Shown here: positions 14,292 through 22,805 of the stretch, one piece after another
Layout of the letters: the number at the start of each line of letters is the position of its first letter
Position numbering within the stretch: position 1 is the first letter of the stretch
Origin: Bacillota bacterium
Lineage (GTDB): Bacteria; Bacillota; Dethiobacteria; Dethiobacterales; Dethiobacteraceae
Direction: 5' to 3'
Length of the DNA: 32,737 bases
Assembly: GCA_012522335.1 (NCBI GenBank)
Contig: JAAYKP010000129.1
Coordinates: 1-32,737 of the forward strand
Position numbers and translations under genes: made by a program
The notes under the pieces: generated by a model
The model's input: only the letters and a program-made list of their open reading frames with translations
Database searches by the model: none
Told to the model about the DNA's origin: nothing

Positions 14292-15539
14292 ATGAGTGAG
14301 GTAGTCCGTATAGCGGCAGAAGCCAAGGCCGCGGCTGTACATCTGGCAGCAGCAACAACCGATCAAAAGAATGAAGCGTTGTTGGCGATGGCTAAAGCTT
14401 TGACAGAACATCAGGACGAGGTGCTGGCAGCTAATGCCCGGGACCTGGAAGCTTTTAGGCAAAAACCGGGTTATACAAAAGCTCTCTATGATCGTCTGCT
14501 CTTAAATGAGGAGCGAATTGCCGGGATGGTAGAAGGCTTACATCAGCTGGTTGCGCTGTCCGATCCCATCGGTGAAGTTACGGGTATGACGATACGACCC
14601 AATGGTCTGCAGGTGGGACAGGTACGGGTGCCCTTGGGTGTAGTGGGGATTATTTATGAAGCACGCCCCAATGTTACCGTTGATGCAGCCTCCCTGGCAC
14701 TGAAAGCAGGCAATGCGGTGCTGCTGCGCGGCGGCTCAGAGGCGATTAATTCCAATAAAGCTTTAGTAAGAATACTGCGACAGGCTGTAGAAGCGGCAGG
14801 ACTGCCGGCCGCCGTGATCAGTATGATTGAAGATACCGATCGTGCCGCGGTGCGGGAAATGCTGCGCTTAAATGGCTATCTGGACGTACTTATCCCCCGC
14901 GGCGGTGCTTCTTTAATAAAAACTGTGATCGAGCACGCCAGTGTGCCCGTCATTGAAACGGGCACCGGTGTTTGTCATACTTTTATTGATGCCAGCGCTG
15001 ATCTGTCTATGGCAGCCAGCATTGCCATGAATGCGAAAACTGCGCGGCCGGGCGTCTGCAATGCCATGGAGACGATGCTTGTACACCGGGACATTGCCGA
15101 TAAATTCCTGCCCCTGATTCTGCCGCAGCTTTTTGAGGCAGGGGTAGAGGTGCGTGGCTGTGAAGTGACACAACAGTATGACGAGCGGGTAAAGGCAGCC
15201 ACGGAAGAAGACTGGATGGCTGAATATTTAGATTTAATCCTGGCCGTTAAAGTTGTTTCCTCCTTAGATGAGGCAATCAACCATATTAATCACTATGGTA
15301 CCGGACATTCTGAGGCTATTGTTACAGCTTTATATGACCATGCCCGCCAATTCCAGGCCCGGGTTGACGCTGCTGCAGTGTATGTTAATGCCTCAACGCG
15401 CTTCACGGATGGTTTTGAGTTTGGCTTAGGCGCGGAAATGGGTATTTCTACGCAAAAGCTGCATGCCAGGGGACCGATGGGGCTGCTGGCCTTAACTGCC
15501 ACTAAATTTATTATTAACGGAAACGGGCAGATTCGCTGA
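14292..15539 (+). CDS. proA: gamma-glutamyl phosphate reductase
   Basis: A 415-residue NADPH enzyme of the aldehyde dehydrogenase superfamily that reduces gamma-glutamyl phosphate to glutamate semialdehyde. The catalytic cysteine is C256 in RPGVCNAMET; PLGVVGIIYEARPNVT at 114-129 and LRGGSEAINSN at 145-155 form the cofactor region, and HxxPVIETGTGVCH precedes the active site. The length is normal. ATG at 14292 follows GGGGAGTG. It is 29 bases downstream of proB and completes the pro operon. Confidence 0.96.
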   Translation: MSEVVRIAAEAKAAAVHLAAATTDQKNEALLAMAKALTEHQDEVLAANARDLEAFRQKPGYTKALYDRLLLNEERIAGMVEGLHQLVALSDPIGEVTGMTIRPNGLQVGQVRVPLGVVGIIYEARPNVTVDAASLALKAGNAVLLRGGSEAINSNKALVRILRQAVEAAGLPAAVISMIEDTDRAAVREMLRLNGYLDVLIPRGGASLIKTVIEHASVPVIETGTGVCHTFIDASADLSMAASIAMNAKTARPGVCNAMETMLVHRDIADKFLPLILPQLFEAGVEVRGCEVTQQYDERVKAATEEDWMAEYLDLILAVKVVSSLDEAINHINHYGTGHSEAIVTALYDHARQFQARVDAAAVYVNASTRFTDGFEFGLGAEMGISTQKLHARGPMGLLALTATKFIINGNGQIR

Positions 15540-15542
15540 CCA

Positions 15543-15571
15543 TTGACAGAAGAAAACTGTTTCGTTACAAT
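15543..15571 (+). promoter_or_regulatory. sigma-A promoter of the NifV-like synthase gene
   Basis: Perfect TTGACA (15543-15548) and TACAAT (15566-15571) with 17 bases between. It starts 4 bases after proA and leaves a leader of about 100 bases before the gene. I see no terminator or riboswitch fold in that leader. Confidence 0.8.
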
Positions 15572-15680
15572 GTTAGCAGCCTAGTAATTTTTTCACAAAA
15601 GACACAGTCAATATCCAGCAGCAGACATAAGATAGATTATTCTTACTAGTTGTCTAAGTAGTTAATGAGGAGGACAAAAG

Positions 15681-16850
15681 ATGAATAGGTTTTTACAGGG
15701 CCTTGCTGACAAGCAGGTGATGTTAGTTGATACAACCTTGCGTGATGGTGAACAGACGGCCGGGGTCGTATTTTCCAATAAAGAAAAAGTGCGTATAGCG
15801 AGAATGCTCGATGCCATCGGGGTTCATCAGCTGGAAGTAGGTATTCCCGCCATGGGCGGTGAAGAAAAAGAAGCTATTAAAGCCATTGTGGATCTGGGAC
15901 TGGATGCCAGTATAATGGCCTGGAACCGCGCTGACATCAATGATGTTAAACAGTCCCTGGACTGCGGCACCGATGCTTTGGCTATTTCTATTTCCACCTC
16001 TGATATTCACATTAAGTATAAACTGCAGAAAACCCGTGACTGGGTCCTGGACAGCATGGCCAAAGCAGTAGAGTTTGCCAAAAAACATGATAAGTATGTT
16101 TCTGTGAACGCTGAAGATGCTTCACGCAGCGACATGGATTTCTTAGTGCAGTTTGCCAATCGTGCCAAAGAGGCGGGAGCAGACCGACTCCGCTTTTGTG
16201 ATACGGTTGGGATCTTGGAACCATTTAAGACTTTTGAGCTCATTAAGGAGCTGCATGAAAGCACAGGGATGGCCATTGAAATGCATACGCATAATGACTT
16301 TGGTATGGCTACGGCCAACTCCCTGGCCGGTGTTAAAGCCGGTGCCACACTGGTCGGTGTAACGGTCAACGGTTTAGGCGAGCGTGCCGGTAATGCGGTG
16401 CTGGCCGAAGTGGCCATGGCACTGAAGTACCTGTTTGGTATTGATGTCAAGGTAAATCCCCGAGATTTACGTGAGCTCTCAGAATATGTTGCCCTGGCCT
16501 CAGGGCGCGAACTGCCTGTCAATATTCCCATCGTTGGCACCAATATGTTCGCCCATGAATCAGGCATTCATGCGGACGGGGTAATTAAAAACCCGGCGAC
16601 CTATGAAGTCTTTCAACCGGAGGAAGTCGGTTTGCAGAGGCAAATTGTCATTGGCAAACATTCCGGCAGTGCGGCAATTCTGGCCAAATTTAAGGAATAC
16701 GGTATTAATCTGACTCAGCAGGAAGCAGCTGAACTGCTGCCACTGGTGCGTTCAGCCGCCATTGATTTAAAACGTACTTTATTCGACAAAGAATTGATCT
16801 ATGTTTACGAGGATTATAAAAACAAAAAAAATAAGAGTAAGGGTGCATAA
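15681..16850 (+). CDS. nifV: homocitrate synthase NifV-family protein (or Re-citrate synthase)
   Basis: A 389-residue enzyme of the DRE-TIM metallolyase family that condenses acetyl-CoA with a 2-oxo acid. Visible are DTTLRDGEQTAGVVFS at 17-32 with R21 and E24, the HTHNDFG metal site (H202, H204), NGLGERAGNA at 230-239 and a C-terminal GKHSGSAA. These fit the NifV/homocitrate synthase group, the symbol used here. No nif genes are in the window, and in clostridia close relatives of this group work as Re-citrate synthases feeding glutamate synthesis, which would suit the position beside proC-proB-proA. It has its own promoter and terminator. Specificity cannot be decided from sequence by eye. 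Confidence 0.85.
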   Translation: MNRFLQGLADKQVMLVDTTLRDGEQTAGVVFSNKEKVRIARMLDAIGVHQLEVGIPAMGGEEKEAIKAIVDLGLDASIMAWNRADINDVKQSLDCGTDALAISISTSDIHIKYKLQKTRDWVLDSMAKAVEFAKKHDKYVSVNAEDASRSDMDFLVQFANRAKEAGADRLRFCDTVGILEPFKTFELIKELHESTGMAIEMHTHNDFGMATANSLAGVKAGATLVGVTVNGLGERAGNAVLAEVAMALKYLFGIDVKVNPRDLRELSEYVALASGRELPVNIPIVGTNMFAHESGIHADGVIKNPATYEVFQPEEVGLQRQIVIGKHSGSAAILAKFKEYGINLTQQEAAELLPLVRSAAIDLKRTLFDKELIYVYEDYKNKKNKSKGA

Positions 16851-16864
16851 ATGTAGACTATCTG

Positions 16865-16900
16865 AGACACCGGACTGCTGCAGCCCGGTGTCTGATTCTG
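16865..16900 (+). terminator. intrinsic terminator after the NifV-like gene
   Basis: AGACACCGG (16865-16873) pairs with CCGGTGTCT (16885-16893) around an 11-base loop, followed by a weak T-rich tail. Confidence 0.65.
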
Positions 16901-16933
16901 TTTGCATGTTTAGCAGCAGAGAGGGGTGAAGTT

Positions 16934-18379
16934 GTGAAACTGTCCCAGTTGTTAGAGAATTATCCGCAGCAGTCAGCTGATGATCTGGATGTGGAGGTGC
17001 AGGGTATTACCCACGATTCACGTTATGTTAACCCCGGCGATGTTTATGTCTGCCTGGAAGGGTTACGGGTAGACGGCCATCTTTTTGCCGGACAGGCTGT
17101 GCAAAGGGGAGCAGCAGCGGTGGTGGCGACAAAACCGCTCTATTTACCTGTGCCTGTAGTTTATGTTGCAGATACACGTCATGCCTTATCCTATTTATCA
17201 GATCAGTTTTTTAATCATCCCAGCCGCAAACTGCATGTGGTGGGGGTAACAGGTACCAATGGTAAGACTACCACTACCCATTTCCTGCAGGCTGTTTACA
17301 GAGCCGCTGCACGTCCTTGTGCCGTCATCGGCACAGTCGGTATTCAGATAGATCAGGAATACCTGCCCGGCGGTCTGACGACACCGGAATCATTTGATTT
17401 ACACAGAACATTCCAGGAAATACAGGAACGACAGATCCGGCATGTGGCCATGGAGGTATCATCCCATTCTTTAACCTGGAAGCGTGTGGAACATGTTGAG
17501 TTTAATACTGCTGTTTTTACTAACCTTAGTCATGACCATCTGGATTTTCATCACAGTATGGAAGAATATTTTCAGGCTAAAGCTCGGCTGTTCAGGCTGT
17601 TAAAGCCGGAAGAAGACGGCCGCCCGCAGGCTATTATCAATACAGATGATCTATATGGCAGGCAGCTGCTTTCGCTGGTCGATGTGCCCGTGCTCTCTTA
17701 TGGTTTACAGAACGGAGCTGATGTGCAGGGTTTTATCGCCGGCAGCAGTGTTGACGGTACCTTAGTAGTAGTACGCTATCAAAATTTAGAGTTTGAATTA
17801 AATGTCCACCTGCCGGGCGAGTTTAATGTTTATAATGCCCTGGCTGCTGTGGCAGCAGCCTTGGCGGAAGGGATTAGCGTGGAGGCAATTTGTGACGGCA
17901 TTGATACTCTGGAGACTGTACCCGGGCGGTTGGAGGCAGTTAATTATCAGCAGGAATTCAGTATTTTTATAGATTTTGCTCACACCCCGGACGCTTTGGA
18001 AAAAGTACTGCAGACTTTGAGTAAAGTACCGCACCGTAAACTGATTACTTTATTTGGCTGCCCCGGTGACCGCGATCGCCATAAAAGACCGGTAATGGGG
18101 CGTATTGCCGAACTGTACAGCGATGTGGTCATTGTCACTTCTGACAACCCGGCTTCCGAATCACCCGAAGAGATAATTCGTCAAATCTTAACAGGGATGG
18201 AACGTTTACCGGTTGTACTGCCGGACCGGCAGGAAGCTGTTCGTTATGCTTTATCCATAGCCGAAAAGGGGGATATTGTCCTCTTAGCCGGCAAAGGACA
18301 TGAAACTTACCAGTTGATTGGTGATCAACATGTGCCTTATTCTGACAGAAAAGCCGTGGAGACATTTTTTATCCAGTAA
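16934..18379 (+). CDS. murE: UDP-N-acetylmuramoyl-tripeptide synthetase (MurE)
   Basis: A 481-residue cytoplasmic ATP-dependent ligase adding the third residue, usually meso-diaminopimelate or lysine, to UDP-MurNAc-L-Ala-D-Glu. The P-loop GVTGTNGKTTT has K111, the carbamylated lysine is K216 in YFQAKARLF, and EVSSHSL, SHDHLDFH and GCPGDRDRHKRP follow in order. The diamino-acid motif is D404-N-P-A407 where DAP enzymes have DNPR and the lysine-adding Staphylococcus enzyme has DNPA, but the C-terminal GKGHETYQ block of DAP enzymes is kept. The start is GTG at 16934 with GAGGGGTG upstream. It stands alone instead of in a dcw cluster, facing a FemAB-type gene. Confidence 0.93.
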   Translation: MKLSQLLENYPQQSADDLDVEVQGITHDSRYVNPGDVYVCLEGLRVDGHLFAGQAVQRGAAAVVATKPLYLPVPVVYVADTRHALSYLSDQFFNHPSRKLHVVGVTGTNGKTTTTHFLQAVYRAAARPCAVIGTVGIQIDQEYLPGGLTTPESFDLHRTFQEIQERQIRHVAMEVSSHSLTWKRVEHVEFNTAVFTNLSHDHLDFHHSMEEYFQAKARLFRLLKPEEDGRPQAIINTDDLYGRQLLSLVDVPVLSYGLQNGADVQGFIAGSSVDGTLVVVRYQNLEFELNVHLPGEFNVYNALAAVAAALAEGISVEAICDGIDTLETVPGRLEAVNYQQEFSIFIDFAHTPDALEKVLQTLSKVPHRKLITLFGCPGDRDRHKRPVMGRIAELYSDVVIVTSDNPASESPEEIIRQILTGMERLPVVLPDRQEAVRYALSIAEKGDIVLLAGKGHETYQLIGDQHVPYSDRKAVETFFIQ

Positions 18380-18380
18380 A

Positions 18381-18413
18381 AAAGCCGCTTTACACAGCCT
18401 GTAAAGCGGCTTT
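18381..18413. terminator. bidirectional terminator between murE and the FemAB-type gene
   Basis: AAAGCCGCTTTACA and TGTAAAGCGGCTTT pair perfectly over 14 bases around a CAGCC loop. The A- and T-rich ends allow function in both directions, and the right arm overlaps the stop codon of the minus-strand gene. Confidence 0.85.
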
Positions 18414-19479
18414 AACTTTCGGGTTGACGGCGAAAGAGTCGATGCAGTAAGGTACGATAACGGGGCAGAGCCGTTTCCCATAACCAATAAAAGGTTGAGG
18501 AGAGCGGTTTATCCCATTCACCGATAAAGGCCACATAATCGCCGCCAAAGCTTTGTTTAAAATAATACAGTCCAGAAAGTGGATGATCTTCATCAACATT
18601 ACCCGGTACCCCGTAAAAATCAAACCAGGCAGCGCCTTTACGATGGGCCCATTTAATGCGCTCCCAATTCATGGCGTGATAAGTATAGAATTTACGATAT
18701 TTATTAGTTTGCCCGCCGTAAACTGCCCATGCTTTATCGCCTAAAGCAAAGGTCAGAGAGGAAATAACCGGCTCATCTTCAATATAGCCTGTGCAGAGCA
18801 GGACGCGGTCATCCTTTTTTAAAATATCATAGACGCGTTGAAAATACTCGGGAGAACGCGTCATAATATCATTACGTTCGCCGGTTTGGGAAAGGGCTGT
18901 ATAAAAATCAGCAATACTTGTTTCCTCGTTGCTGCGAAAAATCAGACCGTTTTTCGGGCCGTACCTGATTTTATAGCGCATTTTTTTGGAAAAACGGGCG
19001 AAGATTTCTTCTTCACTGCCTGTTAAGGACAAACGAAAGGTGTAGCGCGGCTGTGTGCCGCCGAAATCATGATCCGTTCCTGTTAAATGAAAGCTGTTTT
19101 CCTGCAGGACTTGTGTCGATAGTTCACCTTCCGGAATTGCCGGATCAATCTTGATCAGAATGGCACCGCGCTCACGGGCTAAAGTTGTTAAGGACTCCAA
19201 AGTATAATTAATCAGCTGCGCATCTGCCGTGTCGGCAAAGACGGGCCCCCTGGGGACATAAGCAATGGTACGATTTATGATGGGAATGCGTCGGAAGAGG
19301 ATAGACATTACTGCACAGATCTGCTGCTGATCGTCTTCGACAACGGCCCGCAGCGGTTCCCAGTCCGGTTTTTTAATTTCTCCCCAACTATAGGTCTGCA
19401 GCATATCGCCATAAGCTGAATTTGCTACGAATTGATCGAAAGCTTCCGCCTCGCTGTGATCAATGATACGTGTTTGCAT
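18412..19479 (-). CDS. FemAB/FemX-type peptidoglycan bridge aminoacyltransferase
   Basis: A 355-residue protein of the FemABX family, which uses aminoacyl-tRNA to attach amino acids to the third residue of lipid II at the inner face of the membrane. It consists of two GNAT-like halves; conserved pieces are AYVPRGPV near residue 70, RFSKKMRYKIR, the WFDFYGVPG turn and GLYYFKQSFGG near the end. ATG at 19479 follows GGAGGG with 8 bases spacing; 55 extra in-frame residues upstream lack homology and overlap the preceding gene. It converges on murE, which makes the substrate precursor. Which amino acid it adds is unknown. Confidence 0.85.
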   Translation of the reverse strand: MQTRIIDHSEAEAFDQFVANSAYGDMLQTYSWGEIKKPDWEPLRAVVEDDQQQICAVMSILFRRIPIINRTIAYVPRGPVFADTADAQLINYTLESLTTLARERGAILIKIDPAIPEGELSTQVLQENSFHLTGTDHDFGGTQPRYTFRLSLTGSEEEIFARFSKKMRYKIRYGPKNGLIFRSNEETSIADFYTALSQTGERNDIMTRSPEYFQRVYDILKKDDRVLLCTGYIEDEPVISSLTFALGDKAWAVYGGQTNKYRKFYTYHAMNWERIKWAHRKGAAWFDFYGVPGNVDEDHPLSGLYYFKQSFGGDYVAFIGEWDKPLSSTFYWLWETALPRYRTLLHRLFRRQPES

Positions 19480-19546
19480 CTCTCTATCCCTCCAGTATCT
19501 GTGATGCTCAGTGTGTTTCCCGTTAAGTCCGTTTTTTGACGAAGGG

Positions 19547-19768
19547 TTATTGTGGTACAGCCAGCTGCAGCAGCAGTTCACATTCGGGACAGAATAACTG
19601 ATGAATACAACCGCATTGCCCGCGGAGTTGACTGTTTTCTTCATAAGGTGCGTAAGGTCCCAAAATGTTTTGCAAGGCTCCGTTATCTGTCATCCTGCCG
19701 CCACAAGCGGGACAGCTAAGATGCAGTTCCTCTAAACCGTTACAGTAAGGGCAGATTTGTTCCAGCAT
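19547..19768 (-). CDS. small multi-cysteine zinc-ribbon protein
   Basis: A 73-residue protein with CPYC at residues 6-9, CPAC at 19-22, a CGC at 52-54 and CPEC at 60-63, enough for two zinc ribbons. There is no other domain. ATG at 19768 has a modest GGGG site upstream. It lies 67 bases before the FemAB-type gene on the same strand and may share its transcript. No family is recognised. Confidence 0.6.
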   Translation of the reverse strand: MLEQICPYCNGLEELHLSCPACGGRMTDNGALQNILGPYAPYEENSQLRGQCGCIHQLFCPECELLLQLAVPQ

Positions 19769-19833
19769 CAGCTCAACCCCATTTTTTCCTTTAGTTTACC
19801 CTGCAGCGGCCGCAGTAAACACAAGGGCAGCTC

Positions 19834-20955
19834 TTAGGCGGCAGGAATGAACAGCGCCAGGGGTTGGCGTAAGACGTTTAAATCCTGCAGAGGATTGCCC
19901 TTGACAGCCAATAGATACGGTTTTTTGCCGGGAGCTATACTTCCTGCCGCAGTTAAGCCGCAGGCCTGGGCTGCCAGACTGGTGGCTGCCTGCAGAGCTT
20001 TTAATTTAGTCAGCCCGGCGTTATGTAAAAGCAGGATCTCTTCTATCAGTGAAGCTCCATGCAGAACACCGGGTGCACCGGCGTCTGTACCGGCAGCTAT
20101 GGTGGCACCTAAGGCTGCTCCTTCAGCAATTAAAGCCTGGTGTCTCAGCAGTGAGCGCAGGATCACATGACGCATATTTGGCGTCAGCGCCGCAAACAAT
20201 GCCGGCTCTGCCAGCTGTGCATTAACCGGAGAAAGGGTTGGTACCCAGTAAGCATCGCTTGCAGCCAGTTCCCGCAGGGTAGCGTGGGACATAAAATAGC
20301 CATGTTCAATGCTGGTAACACCGGCCTCCAGACAGCGCCGGACAGCTTCATCGCCGCTGGCATGGGCCATAACGGGCAACCCATGGCTTTGTGCTCGCTC
20401 CACTATGGCCTTTAGTTCGGCTGCGGTGAAAGTAGCTGCTCCCGTTTTACCGTAGCTGGAAAAACTGAAGATACCGGAAGCAACGACTTTTATCTGCGCC
20501 GCACCTGCTGCCGCCAGCTTGTCCACAGCTTGTAAAGCCTCAGACAGGCTTGACACTGCCCTGCCCAGTGCTGAGCCGTAAGTACCTTTTTTATAGAGGG
20601 CATAATGGGACTGCAGGAGCAGCAGGGGCACAGCGGTAGTAATGCCGCCCAGGCAGGTGCCGCCATCACGGGCAATGCCTACACCGGCAGTAAGATAGCT
20701 TTGTGCCCGCGCCGAAAAAGAGAAAATCTCTTTTTCGGGAAAAGCCAGGTGAATATGGGTATCAATTAGGGCCGGCAGGATGGTGGCCTGGCTGAAATCC
20801 CAAACCGGTTGTGACACCGGCAGACTGCTATTTTCAAGGGCGATGACCCCATTGTTTATGAAAAGGGTGCCGCTGTTTTTTATCTTGGCTGACAGACCAT
20901 CCCAAAGCTGTCCATATTTAAGCGCGGCTTGGGCTGGGATGCTGATAATTTCCAT
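19834..20955 (-). CDS. amidohydrolase family protein (imidazolonepropionase/prolidase-like)
   Basis: A 373-residue cytoplasmic metal-dependent hydrolase. The two-metal site of the superfamily is visible: H67 and H69 in DTHIHL, K156 in QIKVVASG (probable carbamylated lysine), H198 in MAHASG, H218 in IEHGY and D291 in GTDAG. The arrangement is that of the imidazolonepropionase-like and Xaa-Pro dipeptidase-like amidohydrolases, whose substrates are mostly unknown. ATG at 20955 follows GGAGGTT. An extended -10 promoter lies upstream. No hut genes are present, so a histidine-degradation role is not supported. Confidence 0.8.
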   Translation of the reverse strand: MEIISIPAQAALKYGQLWDGLSAKIKNSGTLFINNGVIALENSSLPVSQPVWDFSQATILPALIDTHIHLAFPEKEIFSFSARAQSYLTAGVGIARDGGTCLGGITTAVPLLLLQSHYALYKKGTYGSALGRAVSSLSEALQAVDKLAAAGAAQIKVVASGIFSFSSYGKTGAATFTAAELKAIVERAQSHGLPVMAHASGDEAVRRCLEAGVTSIEHGYFMSHATLRELAASDAYWVPTLSPVNAQLAEPALFAALTPNMRHVILRSLLRHQALIAEGAALGATIAAGTDAGAPGVLHGASLIEEILLLHNAGLTKLKALQAATSLAAQACGLTAAGSIAPGKKPYLLAVKGNPLQDLNVLRQPLALFIPAA

Positions 20956-20984
20956 ATCTAACCTCCAGCTGTATTCTAACCGCT

Positions 20985-20993
20985 ATTATATCA
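20985..20993 (-). promoter_or_regulatory. extended -10 promoter of the amidohydrolase gene
   Basis: On the minus strand TGATATAAT, a perfect extended -10, lies about 30 bases before the start codon. No convincing -35 box is seen. Confidence 0.5.
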
Positions 20994-21020
20994 TATTATA
21001 AAAGAATAAGAATAAATTAA

Positions 21021-21049
21021 TTGTTATCACCCTGTATAAATGGTAAAAT
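21021..21049 (+). promoter_or_regulatory. sigma-A promoter of the DedA gene
   Basis: TTGTTA (21021-21026) and TAAAAT (21044-21049) are 17 bases apart, about 38 bases before the start codon. Confidence 0.6.
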
Positions 21050-21087
21050 TAACGCGCTAAGTTTGTGTAAATATGTGAGGGAGACAG

Positions 21088-21724
21088 ATGGGCACGACAT
21101 TGGCACATAACTTAAATAACTTTATTCAGCAGCACGGGGTTTGGGGTTTAGGGATTGGCATGTTTCTTGAGAGTATTGGTATTCCTTTTGCTTCTGCGGT
21201 AGTGGCTTTAACTGCAGGTTCACTAATTAGTTCCGGCCAAGCCTCCTTTCTCCAGGTACTGCTGATTACTACTGCCGGGTTAACTTTGGGCAGTACAGTC
21301 AGTTATTTTATTGGCTACGGAAGCAGTTCGGTTGGACGCTTCTTGTTTAAGCAGAGGAAAAAAAAGTCGGGGGCAAAACCGCTATCTGGAGTATTATCGG
21401 CGGTGGGGAGAGCTGGCAATTCTATTTGCGCAGTTGTTTGGTACCACACGTACTTGGGCCTCAATTCCGGCGGGGGCTATGCGCATGCAGTTCAGAAAAT
21501 TTGTTATCTATACAGCGGTTGGCGGCATGATTTATTGTGCTGCCGCCATCGGCTTTTCCTATGTCATTACGTCCATCCTTGCTGCTCTGCTGTCCTGGGT
21601 TCAACAGCCGCAGTTGGCCCTTTTGTTATTATCCCTTGTGATCATAGTCAGCAGTGCTCTGTTTTTTTGCCCGCGGAAAAAGAGGGCGGTGGACAACAAG
21701 CAACCTAAAACCCCTGCACAGTAA
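21088..21724 (+). pseudogene. DedA/VTT-family membrane protein interrupted by a one-base frameshift
   Basis: The first 90 codons from ATG at 21088 (GAGGGAG site upstream) encode a DedA N-terminus: FLESIGIPF, ALTAGSLISSG and SYFIGYGSSSVGRFLFK. At an A8 tract (21358-21365) the reading frame is lost. The second half continues in the next frame with YLEYYRRWGELAILFAQLFG, TRTWASIPAGAMRM and two more membrane segments, ending at 21724. Removing one A gives an intact protein of about 211 residues, normal for DedA flippase-like proteins of the cytoplasmic membrane. Without the shift the plus frame would run to 21708 with no homology. A sequencing error, real mutation, phase variation or transcriptional slippage are all possible. 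Confidence 0.85.
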
Positions 21725-21741
21725 AGGCAGGGGGTTTTTTT
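21707..21741 (+). terminator. intrinsic terminator after the DedA gene
   Basis: AAACCCCTGC pairs with GCAGGGGGTTT around a 9-base loop containing the stop codon, followed by a T-run. Confidence 0.85.
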
Positions 21742-21761
21742 AAGGTCTCGTTGCTGACTGC

Positions 21762-22805
21762 TCAGTTATTTAACGGTAAACGGGCATAATAATCTATCAA
21801 TGGTGGCAGTAGGGGGTCGAATTGTTCTGCAAAGGTAGCAGCCAGTTTATTTGTTTCCAAATATCGTGGTCTGCCGTCAGGGGGGATGATAAAATCTACC
21901 GACAGCATCAGGCGTCCCCGCTGAAATGAGAGTTTTTCCACAAAATCGGGAAAGGCGTCTATCCGGCTGATATCCCCGGTCGTGATTTCCGGTGTGCCTA
22001 TAAATTCGCCCAGGGGTAAGCTGCCGCGCTCCGCAAGTGCCTGCCAGTTACAACGATAAATAAATCTTTGACAGCAGCGGCCATAGGGTACGGCCGCCTG
22101 ACCGTCTGCCACAAAGGGCATTTTATGCACAACATGATCGGCATGGTGAGCATAAGGATCGGCAGTGATGACAAATTCACTGCAGATCAGCTTGTCTTCC
22201 TTGTTCAGGGCTGCCAACAGTGAGGGCAGGTTTTCCTCTAAAACGGCTTTTTGCCATACCGTATAAGGGGTGCCATCACTATTATTGCCGGCGGCACCAT
22301 AGGGAGACTTAACAATCCAGACCGACTGTTCGCCGGGCGGCAAGTCCGGACTGCTGTCTTTCCCATATGTACGCTGCAGCGGCAAGAAATGCTTGCCGCC
22401 ATTATCTGCCAGTGCAGCCGCCAGAAATGCTTTTGAGGCAAATTCTTCAGGCAGATAACCAAAGATCTTGATGCCTCTGCTTTTGAATTTGCTGAGTAAA
22501 GACCGGGAAAGGGTGCAGAATTGAACATCCAGATAATCTGCCGTTACATCGGCAGTTAATAAACTTTCTGGGAGTAAAAAGACGGAGGCTTGACGGGCAT
22601 AACCGTCCACCAGTCCTGCCACACCTTTGCGGCGGCAGCCAAAAAGGTACCAAGCGGGATAGGGAGCGTTCCCTCGCTGGTACCTTAAGGCGCGTGTCTG
22701 CAAAACTTCCTCTGGATTTAACGGCCGCCTGATTTTTGGTACCGCTAAAGCTGCGGCTAACATTTCATCATGTACGGCAATACATAAAGTCGGCACGTTC
22801 CTCAC
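21762..22805 (-). CDS. ATP-grasp-like protein of unknown function
   Basis: A 347-residue soluble protein. A glycine-rich ATP-grasp-type loop is visible around residues 167-176 (VKSPYGAAGN), and the C-terminus has the metal-binding pattern VDFIIPPDGRPRYLETNKLA (D at the strand, then E-x-N), as in ATP-dependent carboxylate-amine ligases. It may be related to the YheC/YheD spore-coat group, but I do not recognise it with certainty. The start is GTG at 22805, which overlaps the stop of a 55-residue upstream gene (GTGA), suggesting coupling; a second GTG three codons in has AGGTGAGG before it and is an alternative start. Confidence 0.55.
   Translation of the reverse strand: MRNVPTLCIAVHDEMLAAALAVPKIRRPLNPEEVLQTRALRYQRGNAPYPAWYLFGCRRKGVAGLVDGYARQASVFLLPESLLTADVTADYLDVQFCTLSRSLLSKFKSRGIKIFGYLPEEFASKAFLAAALADNGGKHFLPLQRTYGKDSSPDLPPGEQSVWIVKSPYGAAGNNSDGTPYTVWQKAVLEENLPSLLAALNKEDKLICSEFVITADPYAHHADHVVHKMPFVADGQAAVPYGRCCQRFIYRCNWQALAERGSLPLGEFIGTPEITTGDISRIDAFPDFVEKLSFQRGRLMLSVDFIIPPDGRPRYLETNKLAATFAEQFDPLLPPLIDYYARLPLNN

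Noticed and set aside
21311-21724. The second half of the DedA gene as an independent gene starting at 21311
   Set aside because: Its first residues overlap the first half in another frame, it has no ribosome binding site, and it completes the DedA domain when the A8 tract is shortened by one.
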